Shown one piece after another: positions 9,424-19,444 of a stretch of 64,000 nt of DNA. Source of the stretch: Candidatus Aquirickettsiella gammari (GTDB taxonomy: Bacteria > Pseudomonadota > Gammaproteobacteria > Diplorickettsiales > Diplorickettsiaceae); NCBI GenBank assembly GCA_002290645.2, contig NMOS02000002.1, positions 1 to 64,000 on the forward strand. The letters run 5' to 3'. The position numbers were made by a program, and so were the translations under genes. The notes under the pieces are model-generated. The model made no database searches. It saw only the letters and a list, made by a program, of their open reading frames with translations, and was not told the DNA's origin. Position 1 is the first letter of the stretch; each line of letters starts with the position of its first letter.

Positions 9424-11217
9424 TTATTTTTTCTCTAACTGTAAGACCGCTAGAAAAGCTTGTTGCGGTATCTCTACGCGACCCACCTGCTTCATACGCT
9501 TTTTACCGGCTTTTTGTTTTTCTAGTAGTTTTTTCTTACGCGAAACATCGCCGCCATAACATTTGGCAATAACATTTTTACGTAAAGCCTTAACGGTTTC
9601 GCGGGCGATAATGTGTCCGCCTATGGCGGCTTGTAAGGCCACTTCAAACATCTGACGAGGAATTAATTCTCTAAGTCGCGCCACCAACTGACGACCTCGA
9701 TATTGCGATTGATTGCGGTGAACCACCAATGCTAGCGCATCGACTTTATCACCATTGATTAAAATATCCAACTTCACTAAATCGGCCTCTTGAAAGCGAA
9801 TAAACTGATAATCAAGTGAGGCATAGCCTCGACTCAAAGATTTTAAACGATCAAAAAAATCGAGTACGACTTCGCTCATTGGTAATTCATAGGCCAAAGA
9901 AACCTGCTTACCGGTATAGAGTAACTTGGTCTGTGAACCACGTCGTTCATTACAAAGCGTTATCACTGCGCCTAAATAGGTTTGCGGAACCAATATATTC
10001 GCTAAAACTATCGGTTCACGCATCGAGGCAATGAAATTAGCCACCGGTAAGTCGGCTGGATTATCCACATGGCGTGTTTCACCGCGTGTTGTCACGATCT
10101 CATACACCACTGTCGGTGCAGTGGTAATGAGATCGAGATCATATTCTCGCTCTAAGCGCTCTTGAACTATCTCCATGTGCAACAAACCCAAGAAACCACA
10201 GCGAAAACCAAAGCCTAAGGCTTCGGAGGTTTCCGGTTCATAAAACAATGAGGAATCATTGAGACTTAATTTCTCTAAGGCTTCACGAAAATCGCTAAAT
10301 TCATCGGTATTGACCGGAAATAAACCCGCAAAGACTTGTGGATGGACGCGCTTGAAACCCGGCAAGGCCTTATCAGCCGGCTTTCCCGTATGTGTTAAGG
10401 TATCACCGACAGGAGCACCGTGAATATCTTTGACACCGGCTATTACAAAACCGACCTCGCCAGCACTTAAGCTTTCCATCTCTTGTCGCTTTGGGGTAAA
10501 AATACCGCATTTATCGATGGTATAAGAACGGCCTGTGGACATCACCGCTATCTTCTCACCGACTTTAAGACGGCCATTTTTGATCCGGACTAAGGATACT
10601 ACACCTAAATAAGTATCAAACCAGGAATCAATAATAAGTGCTTGCAGAGGCGCTTGTCGATCCCCTGCTGGAGCTGGAATAACCTTTATGAGTCGTTCTA
10701 ATAATTCGCTAATCCCTAAGCCTTGCTTGGCGCTCACTCGAACCGCCTCTTGGGCTGAAATGCCAATTATTTCTTCAATCTCTTGAATAACCCCGACTGG
10801 ATCCGCCTGTGGCAAATCAATTTTATTTAACACCGGTAAAACCTCTAAACCTTGTTCGAGCGCGGTATAACAGACAGCGACTGTTTGCGCTTCTACCCCT
10901 TGTGCGGCATCGACTACTAACAGTGCGCCTTCACAAGCGGCTAAAGAGCGCGATACTTCATAGGAAAAATCGACATGGCCCGGTGTGTCGATAAAATTTA
11001 ATTGATACGTTTGTCCATCGTGCGCCGTATAGTAAAGGGTGACGCTTTGTGCCTTAATAGTAATACCGCGTTCACGTTCTAGATCCATCGAATCTAACAC
11101 TTGTGCCGACATCTCTCTTTCCGTCAGGCCACCGCAAACCTGTATTAACCTATCCGCCAAAGTGGATTTTCCGTGATCAATGTGGGCAATAATAGAAAAA
11201 TTACGTATATTCTGCAT
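9424..11217 (-). CDS. lepA: Elongation factor 4 (LepA)
   Basis: LepA is a translational GTPase related to EF-G that acts on ribosomes under stress and in initiation or assembly. At 597 residues it matches the family. The G domain has AHIDHGKS at residues 11-18, [18 protein letters not shown] and NKIDLP. The conserved [23 protein letters not shown] block is split over domains III and IV. The LepA-specific C-terminal domain ends in [21 protein letters not shown]. It is the first gene of lepA-lepB-rnc-era, with lepB starting about 22 bp downstream. Confidence 0.97.
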   Translation of the reverse strand: MQNIRNFSIIAHIDHGKSTLADRLIQVCGGLTEREMSAQVLDSMDLERERGITIKAQSVTLYYTAHDGQTYQLNFIDTPGHVDFSYEVSRSLAACEGALLVVDAAQGVEAQTVAVCYTALEQGLEVLPVLNKIDLPQADPVGVIQEIEEIIGISAQEAVRVSAKQGLGISELLERLIKVIPAPAGDRQAPLQALIIDSWFDTYLGVVSLVRIKNGRLKVGEKIAVMSTGRSYTIDKCGIFTPKRQEMESLSAGEVGFVIAGVKDIHGAPVGDTLTHTGKPADKALPGFKRVHPQVFAGLFPVNTDEFSDFREALEKLSLNDSSLFYEPETSEALGFGFRCGFLGLLHMEIVQERLEREYDLDLITTAPTVVYEIVTTRGETRHVDNPADLPVANFIASMREPIVLANILVPQTYLGAVITLCNERRGSQTKLLYTGKQVSLAYELPMSEVVLDFFDRLKSLSRGYASLDYQFIRFQEADLVKLDILINGDKVDALALVVHRNQSQYRGRQLVARLRELIPRQMFEVALQAAIGGHIIARETVKALRKNVIAKCYGGDVSRKKKLLEKQKAGKKRMKQVGRVEIPQQAFLAVLQLEKK

Positions 11218-11423
11218 GATAGTTATTGTGTCGCCTTATACAATGTGAGTGATACTTAACGGTGCTCTCGATAAGGCGAAAGAGTATATACCTTTCGCAC
11301 TTGAATTTTTGTCTGCGTTGCGGCTCAACTCGCAATCCTCATGATACGGGATACCTTCCGGTTGCTTCATTTTCGCAGCGCCTTGCCAAAAACACAATTG
11401 CGATGAGTATCACGAGTTTATGC

Positions 11424-12095
11424 TTATTTTTGTAAACGTTGTTGCAACCATTGCGTAATATCCACCATTTCTTGCGGACAAACGCTATGGCCGATTGGAT
11501 AACGATTAAACTGGACAGAATAAGCTAATTTTTTTAAGCAATTATAAGAAAATTCACCTAAAGCGGGTGCCACCACATTATCTTCATCACCATGGGCCAT
11601 AAAAATCGGTGTCGCTTTATTAGCCACACTGGCTTCTTTTTCAAGAAAATGATGTAAGGGTAAATAAGTGGATAAAGCCAATATGCCGGCCAAAGCATGG
11701 GGATAACGCAAGGCAGTATATAGAGCCATAGCCCCCCCTTGAGAAAATCCCGCTAATATAATCCGATTAGCCGGAATACCGCTATCGATCTCTTTTTGGA
11801 TTAAGTGAAACAGACTCTGTGCAGCGGCACGGATCCCCGCCTCATCTTCCGTTGAACCAAATGTTAAACCGTGTATATCATACCAAGCAGGCATTTGAAC
11901 CCCGCCATTTAAGGTAACGGGTCTTACCGGCGCGTGGGGAAAAACAAAACGAAATCCGGTTCCTAAGGCAACTGCTCTGGCCATATTGGCTGAATCATGA
12001 CCACTTGCGCCGAGTCCATGTAAGCAAATGATGCTAGCCGAAGGTGATTTGATCGGGTTAAACTCTAGATAATCTAATGGCTTTGGGTTTTCCAT
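11424..12095 (-). CDS. Alpha/beta-hydrolase, carboxylesterase/phospholipase family (EstB/YpfH type)
   Basis: This is a 223-residue cytosolic serine hydrolase of the bacterial carboxylesterase II / acyl-protein-thioesterase-like family. It shows the oxyanion region ICLHGLGASGHD, nucleophile elbow GFSQGGAMALY, catalytic Asp in AHGDEDNVVAP and catalytic His in YPIGHSVCPQEM. It probably hydrolyses short acyl or lysophospholipid esters; the true substrate is unknown. The longest frame starts at 12110, but a GAGG overlapping that first codon lies about eight bases before the ATG at 12095, which is preferred. It has no partner gene on its strand nearby. Confidence 0.85.
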   Translation of the reverse strand: MENPKPLDYLEFNPIKSPSASIICLHGLGASGHDSANMARAVALGTGFRFVFPHAPVRPVTLNGGVQMPAWYDIHGLTFGSTEDEAGIRAAAQSLFHLIQKEIDSGIPANRIILAGFSQGGAMALYTALRYPHALAGILALSTYLPLHHFLEKEASVANKATPIFMAHGDEDNVVAPALGEFSYNCLKKLAYSVQFNRYPIGHSVCPQEMVDITQWLQQRLQK

Positions 12096-12457
12096 TTTCT
12101 TAAACCTCATTAAAATTAAGATTGCTTTTTACTAGGATGGTTTCCTACAGAAATCATTTATATTTTCAGTATATACCGCTCGCTAATATTTTTAAATTTT
12201 CCCACCCACCCATTTGGGTGACCGTGGCCTATCCTTAACTTATAAAAAGCAAGGCTGATTAAAATTTGCCAGCTCGCAAACCACATCGAGGATACGATAT
12301 ACTAGGAGTTTCACTATTTCACAATAGAAGATTTGTAATTACTTTAATGAAGTCATTGGCTAAATCTTATCCGTGTGCATCAGGGAAGAGGGTTTTATGC
12401 CGTATTTCGCCATAAAATTGAAAAAATAGATGGTTTTTGCCAACAAAATTGATCTTT
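12096..12457. other. Intergenic region between divergent esterase and lptM genes
   Basis: This AT-rich region has no credible open frame. A short hairpin (CACCCA-TT-TGGGTG) lies at 12207-12220 but has no T-run in a useful direction. It must contain the promoters of the esterase (minus) and of the lptM-lysA-dapF operon (plus). A TATACT sequence near 12297-12302 is a possible -10 element for the latter, but no well-spaced -35 was found. Confidence 0.5.
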
Positions 12458-12601
12458 ATGCGTAAAAAAAATGATTTAGCGCTGCTTTATTTGAGCACTG
12501 TATTTTTCCTAAGCGCCTGTGGACAAATGGGTCCGCTTTACTTGCCCGAGCAAAAACCACCGGTTTATGTGCCTCATCACTTGGCTAAACCGGTATCTTA
12601 A
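12458..12601 (+). CDS. lptM: LptM (YifL)-like small lipoprotein
   Basis: This 47-residue gene is easily missed. It has a short basic N-terminus (MRKKND), a hydrophobic stretch (residues 7-17) and a lipobox LSAC with Cys at residue 21. Directly after it comes CGQMGPLYLPEQKP, matching the conserved CGxKGPLY start of mature YifL/LptM. In E. coli, LptM helps LptD mature into the functional LPS translocon in the outer membrane. Its last base pair is shared with the lysA start (TAATG), implying translational coupling. In many gammaproteobacteria this gene sits just before lysA or dapF, as here. Confidence 0.85.
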   Translation: MRKKNDLALLYLSTVFFLSACGQMGPLYLPEQKPPVYVPHHLAKPVS

Positions 12602-13854
12602 TGGCTTTTCATTATTCAGATCAGCAATTACATGTCGAAGCAATCCCTATCGCCAGGATAGTGGCCGAATATGGATCGCCTTGTTATGTTTATTCACGCG
12701 CACTGTTACATCAGCAATATAACGCATTTAAGCGGCCACTCGCCAATGCGCAAATTTGTTACGCGGTTAAAGCAAATTCTAACCTGGCTATCTTAGCCAC
12801 TTTAGCTAAATGGGGGGCTGGTTTTGATATCGTCTCAGGCGGTGAGCTAGCACGCGTTATCCAAGCGGGAGGGGCGGCAGAAAAAATTGTATTTTCAGGT
12901 GTCGGCAAAACGACCGAAGAAATCAAAGCCGCTTTGCTGGCATCGATTGGCTGTTTTAACGTTGAATCCGAGGCTGAATTAATAAGGATTAGCGAATTAG
13001 CCAAAACGCTAAAGCGGATTGCGCCGATTGCCATACGCATTAACCCTGATATCGATGCCAAAACCCATCCCTATATCACAACAGGCTTAAAAGAAAGTAA
13101 ATTCGGCCTAGGTGTAGAAGAGGCCTTAGCGCTTTATCGCTTAGCGGCAAAATCTCCCTATTTAAAAATCCAAGGTATTAGCTGCCATTTAGGTTCTCAG
13201 TTAACGACGCTAGAGCCCTTTTTACAAGCCATCGATCAACTGTTAAATTTAGCGGAACAATTGGCAGAGGAAAAAATTAATTTAAATACAATAAATCTAG
13301 GTGGGGGTTTAGGTATTGCCTATCAGCAAGAAAGTGTCCCTACCCCCTGGCAATATTGCCAACACGTGTTAGCCGCATTGGCAAAAAGAAAATCCAAGCT
13401 GGGCTTGATCATCGAGCCGGGCCGTGCGATCAGTGCTAAAGCCGGCATATTGGTCACGCGGGTTGAATACCTGAAACAAAATGCCGAACAACACTTTGCT
13501 ATTGTTGATGCCGGGATGAATGATCTATTACGCCCCGCACTCTATCATGCCGAGCAAAGCATCTTAGCGGTCACACAGCATCCTCACTTAAAAGAAAAAA
13601 ATTACCAGGTCGTCGGTCCTATTTGTGAAAGTAGTGATTTTCTCGCTAAAAATTGTCCTCTGGCGATACAATCGGGCGATTATTTGGCGATCATGGATAG
13701 TGGTGCCTATGGTTTTTCGATGAGTTCCAACTATAATTCTAGACCGAGGGCCGCTGAAATTATGGTTGATAACGCGCAGGTTTATTTAATCCGCTCACGT
13801 GAAACCTTAGCGCAGCTCTGGGCTAACGAACGAATACTGTCGGCCTCCGATTAA
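12601..13854 (+). CDS. lysA: Diaminopimelate decarboxylase
   Basis: This PLP-dependent fold III (alanine-racemase-like) enzyme decarboxylates meso-diaminopimelate to lysine. At 417 residues it has the normal length. The PLP lysine lies in CYAVKANSN (about K57). Other signatures are HLGSQL, the glycine-rich LNLGGGLGI, IIEPGRAISA, and the C-terminal GPICESSDFLA with MDSGAYGFSMSSNYNSRPR. It is the middle gene of lptM-lysA-dapF; dapF begins about 20 bp downstream and makes its substrate. Confidence 0.97.
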   Translation: MAFHYSDQQLHVEAIPIARIVAEYGSPCYVYSRALLHQQYNAFKRPLANAQICYAVKANSNLAILATLAKWGAGFDIVSGGELARVIQAGGAAEKIVFSGVGKTTEEIKAALLASIGCFNVESEAELIRISELAKTLKRIAPIAIRINPDIDAKTHPYITTGLKESKFGLGVEEALALYRLAAKSPYLKIQGISCHLGSQLTTLEPFLQAIDQLLNLAEQLAEEKINLNTINLGGGLGIAYQQESVPTPWQYCQHVLAALAKRKSKLGLIIEPGRAISAKAGILVTRVEYLKQNAEQHFAIVDAGMNDLLRPALYHAEQSILAVTQHPHLKEKNYQVVGPICESSDFLAKNCPLAIQSGDYLAIMDSGAYGFSMSSNYNSRPRAAEIMVDNAQVYLIRSRETLAQLWANERILSASD

Positions 13855-13873
13855 AAATGTAAAGTAGGCTTCG

Positions 13874-14707
13874 ATGAAAACTGAATTTACCAAAATGCAT
13901 TTATTGGGTAATGATTTTGTTGTGATCGATGCGATACAACAAACGTTTAAACCCAATGCTAAATTGATAAGACAGTGGGCCAATCGACATCGCGGCATTG
14001 GCTTTGATCAATTATTACTCATCGAAAAACCACGTGCCAAATCCAGCGATTTTTATTACCGTATTTTTAATGCCAACGGTAATGAGGTGGCACAATGTGG
14101 TAATGGCGCACTCTGCGTGGCGAAATTTTTATTAGAAAAAAAAATATCTACTGAAAACCCGATTCATATCATGACGATGAGTCATCGCTTAGAGTTAAAA
14201 ATAGAAGAAAACGCCAAGGTTACCGCGAATTTAGGGTCACCTATTTTTGATCCGGAAAAAATTCCTTTTATTAACATGTCTTCGGCACCCATTTATCCGA
14301 TTGAAACCCCTTTTGGTCGTTTTGATTGTTGTGTTTTATCCTTAGGCAATCCACATTGTGTACTGCAGGTCAATTGCTTAGATAAAGCGCCGGTCGAAGA
14401 GTTAGGGACTTATCTCAATCAACATCCCTATCCTTATTTTCCACAAGGCAGTAATGTCGAATTTATGAAGATCCGCGATCCGAAACAAATCGATTTACGC
14501 ATTTACGAACGCGGTGTTGGCGAAACCAAGGCTTGTGGTAGTGGGGCTTGTGCGGCGGTGATTGCAGGACGTCTATTAAATCGACTGGCGAAAAAGGTCA
14601 ACGTCAATCTTCCCGGCGGACAACTCAACGTACGCTGGGAAGGCGAGAATGCACCGGTTTTTTTGCGCGGCACACCGGTCAAAGTGTTTAGTGGAACGCT
14701 CGATTAA
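13874..14707 (+). CDS. dapF: Diaminopimelate epimerase
   Basis: This enzyme converts LL- to meso-diaminopimelate, the precursor of peptidoglycan and of lysine, without a cofactor. The 277-residue protein has the two catalytic cysteines in the mirrored motifs QCGNGALC (about residue 76) and KACGSGACA (about residue 219). The N-terminal signature is [13 protein letters not shown]. It ends tail to tail with fumC: the stop codons of the two genes share the palindrome TTAA (14704-14707). No separate terminator is visible between them. Confidence 0.97.
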   Translation: MKTEFTKMHLLGNDFVVIDAIQQTFKPNAKLIRQWANRHRGIGFDQLLLIEKPRAKSSDFYYRIFNANGNEVAQCGNGALCVAKFLLEKKISTENPIHIMTMSHRLELKIEENAKVTANLGSPIFDPEKIPFINMSSAPIYPIETPFGRFDCCVLSLGNPHCVLQVNCLDKAPVEELGTYLNQHPYPYFPQGSNVEFMKIRDPKQIDLRIYERGVGETKACGSGACAAVIAGRLLNRLAKKVNVNLPGGQLNVRWEGENAPVFLRGTPVKVFSGTLD

Positions 14708-16113
14708 TCAAGTGCTGGTCCTAGCATTTTTTTTGGATCAACTACCCGATCAAATTCTTCGGCATTTAAATAACCGAGTGCCAAACAAGCTTCACGTAAA
14801 CTACTTTCTTCGTGCAAGGCCTTATGGGCAATTTCAGCGGCTTTATCATAACCTATGATTGGATTTAACGCGGTGACCAGCATCAGTGAATTTTCTAAAA
14901 ACCCTTTAATTCTGCGTTGGTTTGCTTTTAAGCCTTGGATGCAATACTGATTAAAGGAGTGGCACGCACTACTCAATAGATCAACGGACTGCAGAAAATT
15001 ATAAATCATCACCGGCTTAAACACATTCAATTCAAAATTACCTTGGCTGCCTGCCATCGTTATCGCGACATCGTTGGCAATCACTTGTACACATACCATG
15101 GTCATTGCTTCGCACTGGGTCGGATTAACCTTACCCGGCATGATCGACGAACCGGGTTCATTCTCCGGCAAAATAAGTTCACCCAAACCAGAACGCGGCC
15201 CGGAACCTAACCAGCGAATGTCATTGGCGATCTTCATTAAGGCACAAGCCAATGTTTTTAAGGCGCCGCTGGCAAAGACTAAAGCCTCATGCGAAGCTAA
15301 CGCGGAAAATTTATTTTTGGCCGATACAAAGGCTAACTTGGTTTCCTTGGCAATCATCTCAGCGGTCAATGCGGCGAACTTCGGATGGGTATTTAATCCA
15401 GTTCCGACCGCTGTGCCACCGATGGCGAGTTGATAAAGACCCGGTAGTGTTTGTTCAATGTTAACTAACGCCGCTTCTAATTGATCAACATAAGCGGAAA
15501 ACTCTTGGCCTAATGTTAAAGGCACCGCATCTTGTAAATGGGTGCGACCTATTTTAATAATATCCTTAAAAGTATGCACTTTCTCATTTAAACCAGCATA
15601 TAAAGCTTGTACAGCCGGAATTAACTGCTTAACCAAGGCTAAAGCGGCGGCAATATACATTGCTGTCGGAAAGGTATCATTCGAAGATTGCGATTTATTC
15701 ACCTCATCATTGGGATGAATAGGATGTTTACTGCCACGCTCTCCCCCGGCTAATTCGTTGGCACGGTTGGCAATCACCTCATTGACATTCATATTACTTT
15801 GCGTACCACTACCGGTTTGCCAAACTCGCAAAGGAAATTCAGCGTCCAGTTGTCCTGACTTAACTTCGTCCGCCGCTTGGCAAATGAACATCGCCTTATC
15901 TTGGCTTAGTAAACCCAAAGTCTGATTGGCTTTGGCCGCAGCTTTTTTCAAGAGTCCAAACGCATGGATAACACCTAAAGGCATGTTCTCATTGCCAATA
16001 GCAAAATGCTGTAAGCTACGTTGTGTTTGTGAACCCCAGTAATGTTGCGCCGGAACCTTCACAGAACCCATACTGTCGGTTTCAACGCGGGTGTTTTTTT
16101 TAGCTTGTGACAT
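14704..16113 (-). CDS. fumC: Fumarate hydratase, class II
   Basis: FumC is the oxygen-stable, iron-free fumarase of the TCA cycle, a homotetramer that hydrates fumarate to malate. It is 469 residues long. The signature [16 protein letters not shown] carries the catalytic serine loop; [27 protein letters not shown] and [16 protein letters not shown] are the other conserved blocks. It is transcribed alone and is convergent with dapF, overlapping it by four bases at the stop codons. Confidence 0.97.
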   Translation of the reverse strand: MSQAKKNTRVETDSMGSVKVPAQHYWGSQTQRSLQHFAIGNENMPLGVIHAFGLLKKAAAKANQTLGLLSQDKAMFICQAADEVKSGQLDAEFPLRVWQTGSGTQSNMNVNEVIANRANELAGGERGSKHPIHPNDEVNKSQSSNDTFPTAMYIAAALALVKQLIPAVQALYAGLNEKVHTFKDIIKIGRTHLQDAVPLTLGQEFSAYVDQLEAALVNIEQTLPGLYQLAIGGTAVGTGLNTHPKFAALTAEMIAKETKLAFVSAKNKFSALASHEALVFASGALKTLACALMKIANDIRWLGSGPRSGLGELILPENEPGSSIMPGKVNPTQCEAMTMVCVQVIANDVAITMAGSQGNFELNVFKPVMIYNFLQSVDLLSSACHSFNQYCIQGLKANQRRIKGFLENSLMLVTALNPIIGYDKAAEIAHKALHEESSLREACLALGYLNAEEFDRVVDPKKMLGPALD

Positions 16114-16258
16114 AAAATACCTGTCTAGAAATAACGAAATCAGTCATTTTTGCGTATTGTATCTATTTAATTGAGCAAAGTATAAGGTTTCTCAATGCCT
16201 CTGGCTAGCTTTACGCCTGGTGTCCATTTTAAGAAAGATTACAGCACTCGACGATTAT

Positions 16259-17242
16259 TTAAAGCAGTGCTAACTTCGATTTAGCACCCGCTTGCTCATA
16301 AACCAACCTAGGCACTAAATAACCCGGTAGTGTTTCGCGTAAAGCGATCCATAATTGTTTCGCCTGCTGTTCATCCACGGCAAAATGTGCCGCTCCTTGT
16401 ACCTTATCTAATACGTGCAAATAATAAGGAAGAATTCCACACGCAAATAAACGGTAACTGAGATGGCTCAACGCTTCTACGGTATCATTAACACCCTTGA
16501 GTAACACCGCTTGGTTTAATAAGCTAATTTTTCTCTCGCGTAAACGATCCATCGCCGCTCTTACAGAATCATCTAATTCATTGGCATGATTACTGTGTGT
16601 CACCATAACCGCCTGCAAACGCGTTGCAGTCAAGCTGTCTAAAAAATCAGTCGTGATGCGTTCAGGTAATACTATCGGTAAGCGACTGTGAATACGTAAA
16701 ATTTTTAAATGGGAAATAGCGGCCAGATCTTCAAGGCATTTTTTTAAGTACTTATCGCTAGCCAATAGTGGATCACCGCCGCTCAAGATCACTTCAATGA
16801 TGCTTGGATTCGCTCCAATATAGGCTAAAATAGATTGCCAAGCTTTTCCACCCGGAATATTCTCGGTATAAGGAAAATGACGTCGAAAACAATAACGACA
16901 ATTGACCGCACAAGCGCCGGTTAGGGTAAGCAATACCCGTCCTGAATATTTATGCAACAAACCAGGAAGTGGTTTGGCAAATTGTTCCTTTAGCGGATCG
17001 CGACTAAACCCAGGAGTCGCTATTTCTTCAGCCGCTAAAGGCAGCACCTGTTGCAACAGTGGATCATAAGGGTTGCCTTTTTGCATCCGCGCGACAAAAC
17101 CTGCCGGCACGCGCAAGGGAAACAATTTCACCACACGTTGCGCCGCTGGCAATAAACGCGGATCTATTGCCAGTTGTTTGAATAACTCAACCGGATCGCT
17201 AATAACTTGCTTGAGTAAAAGCTGCCATTTTTTCGTATGCAT
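16259..17242 (-). CDS. epmB: EF-P beta-lysylation enzyme EpmB (lysine 2,3-aminomutase homologue)
   Basis: This radical SAM and PLP enzyme converts (S)-alpha-lysine to (R)-beta-lysine for modification of elongation factor P with EpmA. The 327-residue length is that of EpmB/YjeK, shorter than clostridial aminomutases because the C-terminal extension is absent. The radical SAM cluster motif is CAVNCRYCFRRHF, followed by GGDPLLASDKYL and LHVLDKVQGAAHF. In E. coli it is divergent from efp; neither efp nor epmA is in this window. Downstream lie the inverse-autotransporter genes. Confidence 0.93.
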   Translation of the reverse strand: MHTKKWQLLLKQVISDPVELFKQLAIDPRLLPAAQRVVKLFPLRVPAGFVARMQKGNPYDPLLQQVLPLAAEEIATPGFSRDPLKEQFAKPLPGLLHKYSGRVLLTLTGACAVNCRYCFRRHFPYTENIPGGKAWQSILAYIGANPSIIEVILSGGDPLLASDKYLKKCLEDLAAISHLKILRIHSRLPIVLPERITTDFLDSLTATRLQAVMVTHSNHANELDDSVRAAMDRLRERKISLLNQAVLLKGVNDTVEALSHLSYRLFACGILPYYLHVLDKVQGAAHFAVDEQQAKQLWIALRETLPGYLVPRLVYEQAGAKSKLALL

Positions 17243-17300
17243 TTTCTTATAATAACTGATCTCTTAAAAACATCTCTCCCTCTATTTACAGTTAACCACT

Positions 17301-17526
17301 ATTAACCACTATTGAACCATTCAATCTGCAGCTTACTCCACTGAACACAACATTTGTTGGCGAAGCTAAATTAATGAATAAAGCGGAATTAGTGGTTCCC
17401 ACTACGGTATACAGTTAACCACTATTGAACCATTCAATCTGCAGCTTACTCCACTGAACACAACATTTTCTGGCGGAGCAAAATTAATGAATAAAGTGGA
17501 ATTAGCGGTTCCCACCACTGTTAAAC
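17301..17526. repeat. Partial tandem duplication of the 3' end of an inverse-autotransporter gene
   Basis: About 92 bp at 17311-17402 repeats at 17424-17515, offset by 113 bp, with roughly six mismatches. The upstream copy (for the minus-strand gene) forms the true C-terminus. The other copy lies just past the stop codon. When read in its own frame it would encode the same tail (FSGVSCRLNG then SIVVNSG and a stop). Because 113 is not a multiple of three, the second copy is out of frame and the gene now ends in VVNCIP. Confidence 0.85.
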
Positions 17527-19309
17527 TGCCCCCTTTCATCTCGATATCGGATACAGTATCCGGTACAAAAAAGCCAACTGACGTTTGTTGATTAACCGAG
17601 TTCACCGCAATATCTGTGTTGTTAATAACTGCGGTAGAGTTCCCCTGCACTTGAATCGCTATTGCATTAGCAGAAGACCCCGTGTTGGTAACATTCAAGG
17701 AGGTGTCAGCCAATGTCAGCAAAGAATTATTCGTTAGAGAAATACCCACTGGAGAGGCAGAGGATGCATTGACCAGGCTAATGTTACTCGATTGCACAAC
17801 AAGCGATGATCCTGATAAAAATATTCCTGATCCTAGACTTGCTTGAGAAGCAATATTTATGTTAGACGCAGTCAAGCTTGCACTGGCATTAACAAGATTC
17901 ATAGCTTCTGCATAAGGTGTCGCCACACTACCGATGTTGCTATTATTAATGACAAGATTTCGACCACCGTTGCTTCCTATAGCTATGGTAGAAGCACCTA
18001 AGCTGTTGTTTAAAATGAGACTGTCTAAGGTGTTATTACCCGCTAAGAGAAAAGCGCCATTAAACTGAGGCCGCGCTGCACCGGATGCGGCGGCACTGTA
18101 ATTCGCGTTCATTCCAAAGACACCTTGGCCATTATTGAGGGACAATGCACTGCTGCCATTCGTCGCCGGATAGGTTCCGCCATTAAAGAACATCACCGTA
18201 TTCGGTAATAAAGTATTTAGGGTATTGACGCCGGTTTGTGTAAAGTCAGTCGGACCACACGGGTTCTCAAAGGTACAATTCGCCATGCTTAAACCCACAC
18301 CGCCATTATTTGGTTTACCTGTTTGACTAAAAAACGCCACGCTACTCGTCTCTATCTCCGAGCTATCGCCATCAGGGAGATTGTTTATACTCTGATTACT
18401 CAACACACTTCTCCGACCCGTTTGCAGATTTGTTAGCTCGGTATCACTCGGTATTCCAGAACCATGACCTAAATTCGCCAAGTAGCGCTCCACTGGGTCC
18501 GTTAAACGTTCTGACAAAGCAGGATCGGCTCTTGGTTCATCTACGCCACCAAAGCTGACGGCTAAGCCACCGACCACGGTGTTATATTGTAAATTATCAT
18601 AGGTATAGTTAACAAAGGCCTTCACATTCCGATCAAACCAATATTCTAAACCGGCCGCTCCACCGCGTACATTATCGGCATTGGGAATATTGAAAAAATA
18701 CCCGCCTAGATAGGCTTTCAAAGGCACATCCCGAAACACTTGATAGCCTACCTTGGCATCCACTCCATTCCCAATTTGCTGTGTTTCATCCCCCGTTACA
18801 TAGGTCGTCACGATACGTCTGGTATGGCCGCTAAAAACAACCTGTCTGGATTGATTAAACTGAAAAACGCCGATCCCATCGCTACGACCAGCGACTGGAA
18901 TATAGCCATTAATCCGTGCATCCCAACGACTTCCCAACACCTCTACGCCCGGGTTGGCTATCCAAAAACCTGCTTGATTTTCTACATGGGTGCGACTGGC
19001 AAAGACATACCAACCCAAGATCGCCGCATCGTTTTCAATCCAGCGATAACCTAAACCCAGATCGGCATACCATTGCTCATCGGACCCGTAAGCGGCTTGG
19101 GGATCAAAATAAAGATTATGTTGCTCATCACCCTCAAGTGACAACATCAGATCAGCGCGGCCTACCGTGGCAGAACCTCCGGCATTAGCATCTACTGAAA
19201 GTCGGGGTGGCAAGTAAGCACTCGCGAGTACTTTATTCATCCAGGTACAACAACCTAGTAATACTAACGGTAATACACTTAACTTAAGAACGAGCCTATT
19301 TTTTGGCAT
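17402..19309 (-). CDS. Inverse autotransporter with beta-helix-like passenger (paralog 1)
   Basis: This is a predicted 635-residue outer-membrane protein. A signal peptide (about 1-29, ending VLAS) precedes a beta-barrel of the intimin/invasin N-terminal type (about 35-265). Marks include RLSVDANAGGSATVGRADL, AAYGSDEQWYADLGLGYRW, NPGVEVLGSRWDARINGYIP and YEWF-like barrel strands. The C-terminal part (about 330-635) consists of short Asn/Ser/Leu-rich repeats (LILNNS, LVINNSNIG, SLVVQSSNI) that look like a parallel beta-helix, not the Ig-like domains of intimin. AGGGAA lies six bases before the ATG at 19309; the longer frame starts with TTG. It is a tandem paralog of the next gene. A surface or adhesion role is inferred. 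Confidence 0.8.
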   Translation of the reverse strand: MPKNRLVLKLSVLPLVLLGCCTWMNKVLASAYLPPRLSVDANAGGSATVGRADLMLSLEGDEQHNLYFDPQAAYGSDEQWYADLGLGYRWIENDAAILGWYVFASRTHVENQAGFWIANPGVEVLGSRWDARINGYIPVAGRSDGIGVFQFNQSRQVVFSGHTRRIVTTYVTGDETQQIGNGVDAKVGYQVFRDVPLKAYLGGYFFNIPNADNVRGGAAGLEYWFDRNVKAFVNYTYDNLQYNTVVGGLAVSFGGVDEPRADPALSERLTDPVERYLANLGHGSGIPSDTELTNLQTGRRSVLSNQSINNLPDGDSSEIETSSVAFFSQTGKPNNGGVGLSMANCTFENPCGPTDFTQTGVNTLNTLLPNTVMFFNGGTYPATNGSSALSLNNGQGVFGMNANYSAAASGAARPQFNGAFLLAGNNTLDSLILNNSLGASTIAIGSNGGRNLVINNSNIGSVATPYAEAMNLVNASASLTASNINIASQASLGSGIFLSGSSLVVQSSNISLVNASSASPVGISLTNNSLLTLADTSLNVTNTGSSANAIAIQVQGNSTAVINNTDIAVNSVNQQTSVGFFVPDTVSDIEMKGGSLTVVGTANSTLFINFAPPENVVFSGVSCRLNGSIVVNCIP

Positions 19310-19444
19310 ACTAGCTTCCCTATCCAAAAATTTCCTAAATTTCCTAACATCGTTCTTTTATTCAACAACACATATTAATACTTTACAATCCGCATTTTTT
19401 ACTTATCATTCAACACATGCAAAAACTGAATATTTTCATTTTAT

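Noticed and set aside
12207-12220. CACCCA-TT-TGGGTG hairpin as a terminator
   Set aside because: The flanking genes are divergent, so no transcript should end here, and no T-run follows in either direction that would matter.
15074-15433. 119-codon plus-strand frame inside fumC
   Set aside because: Antisense shadow of a strongly conserved fumarase gene; no start signal or domain.
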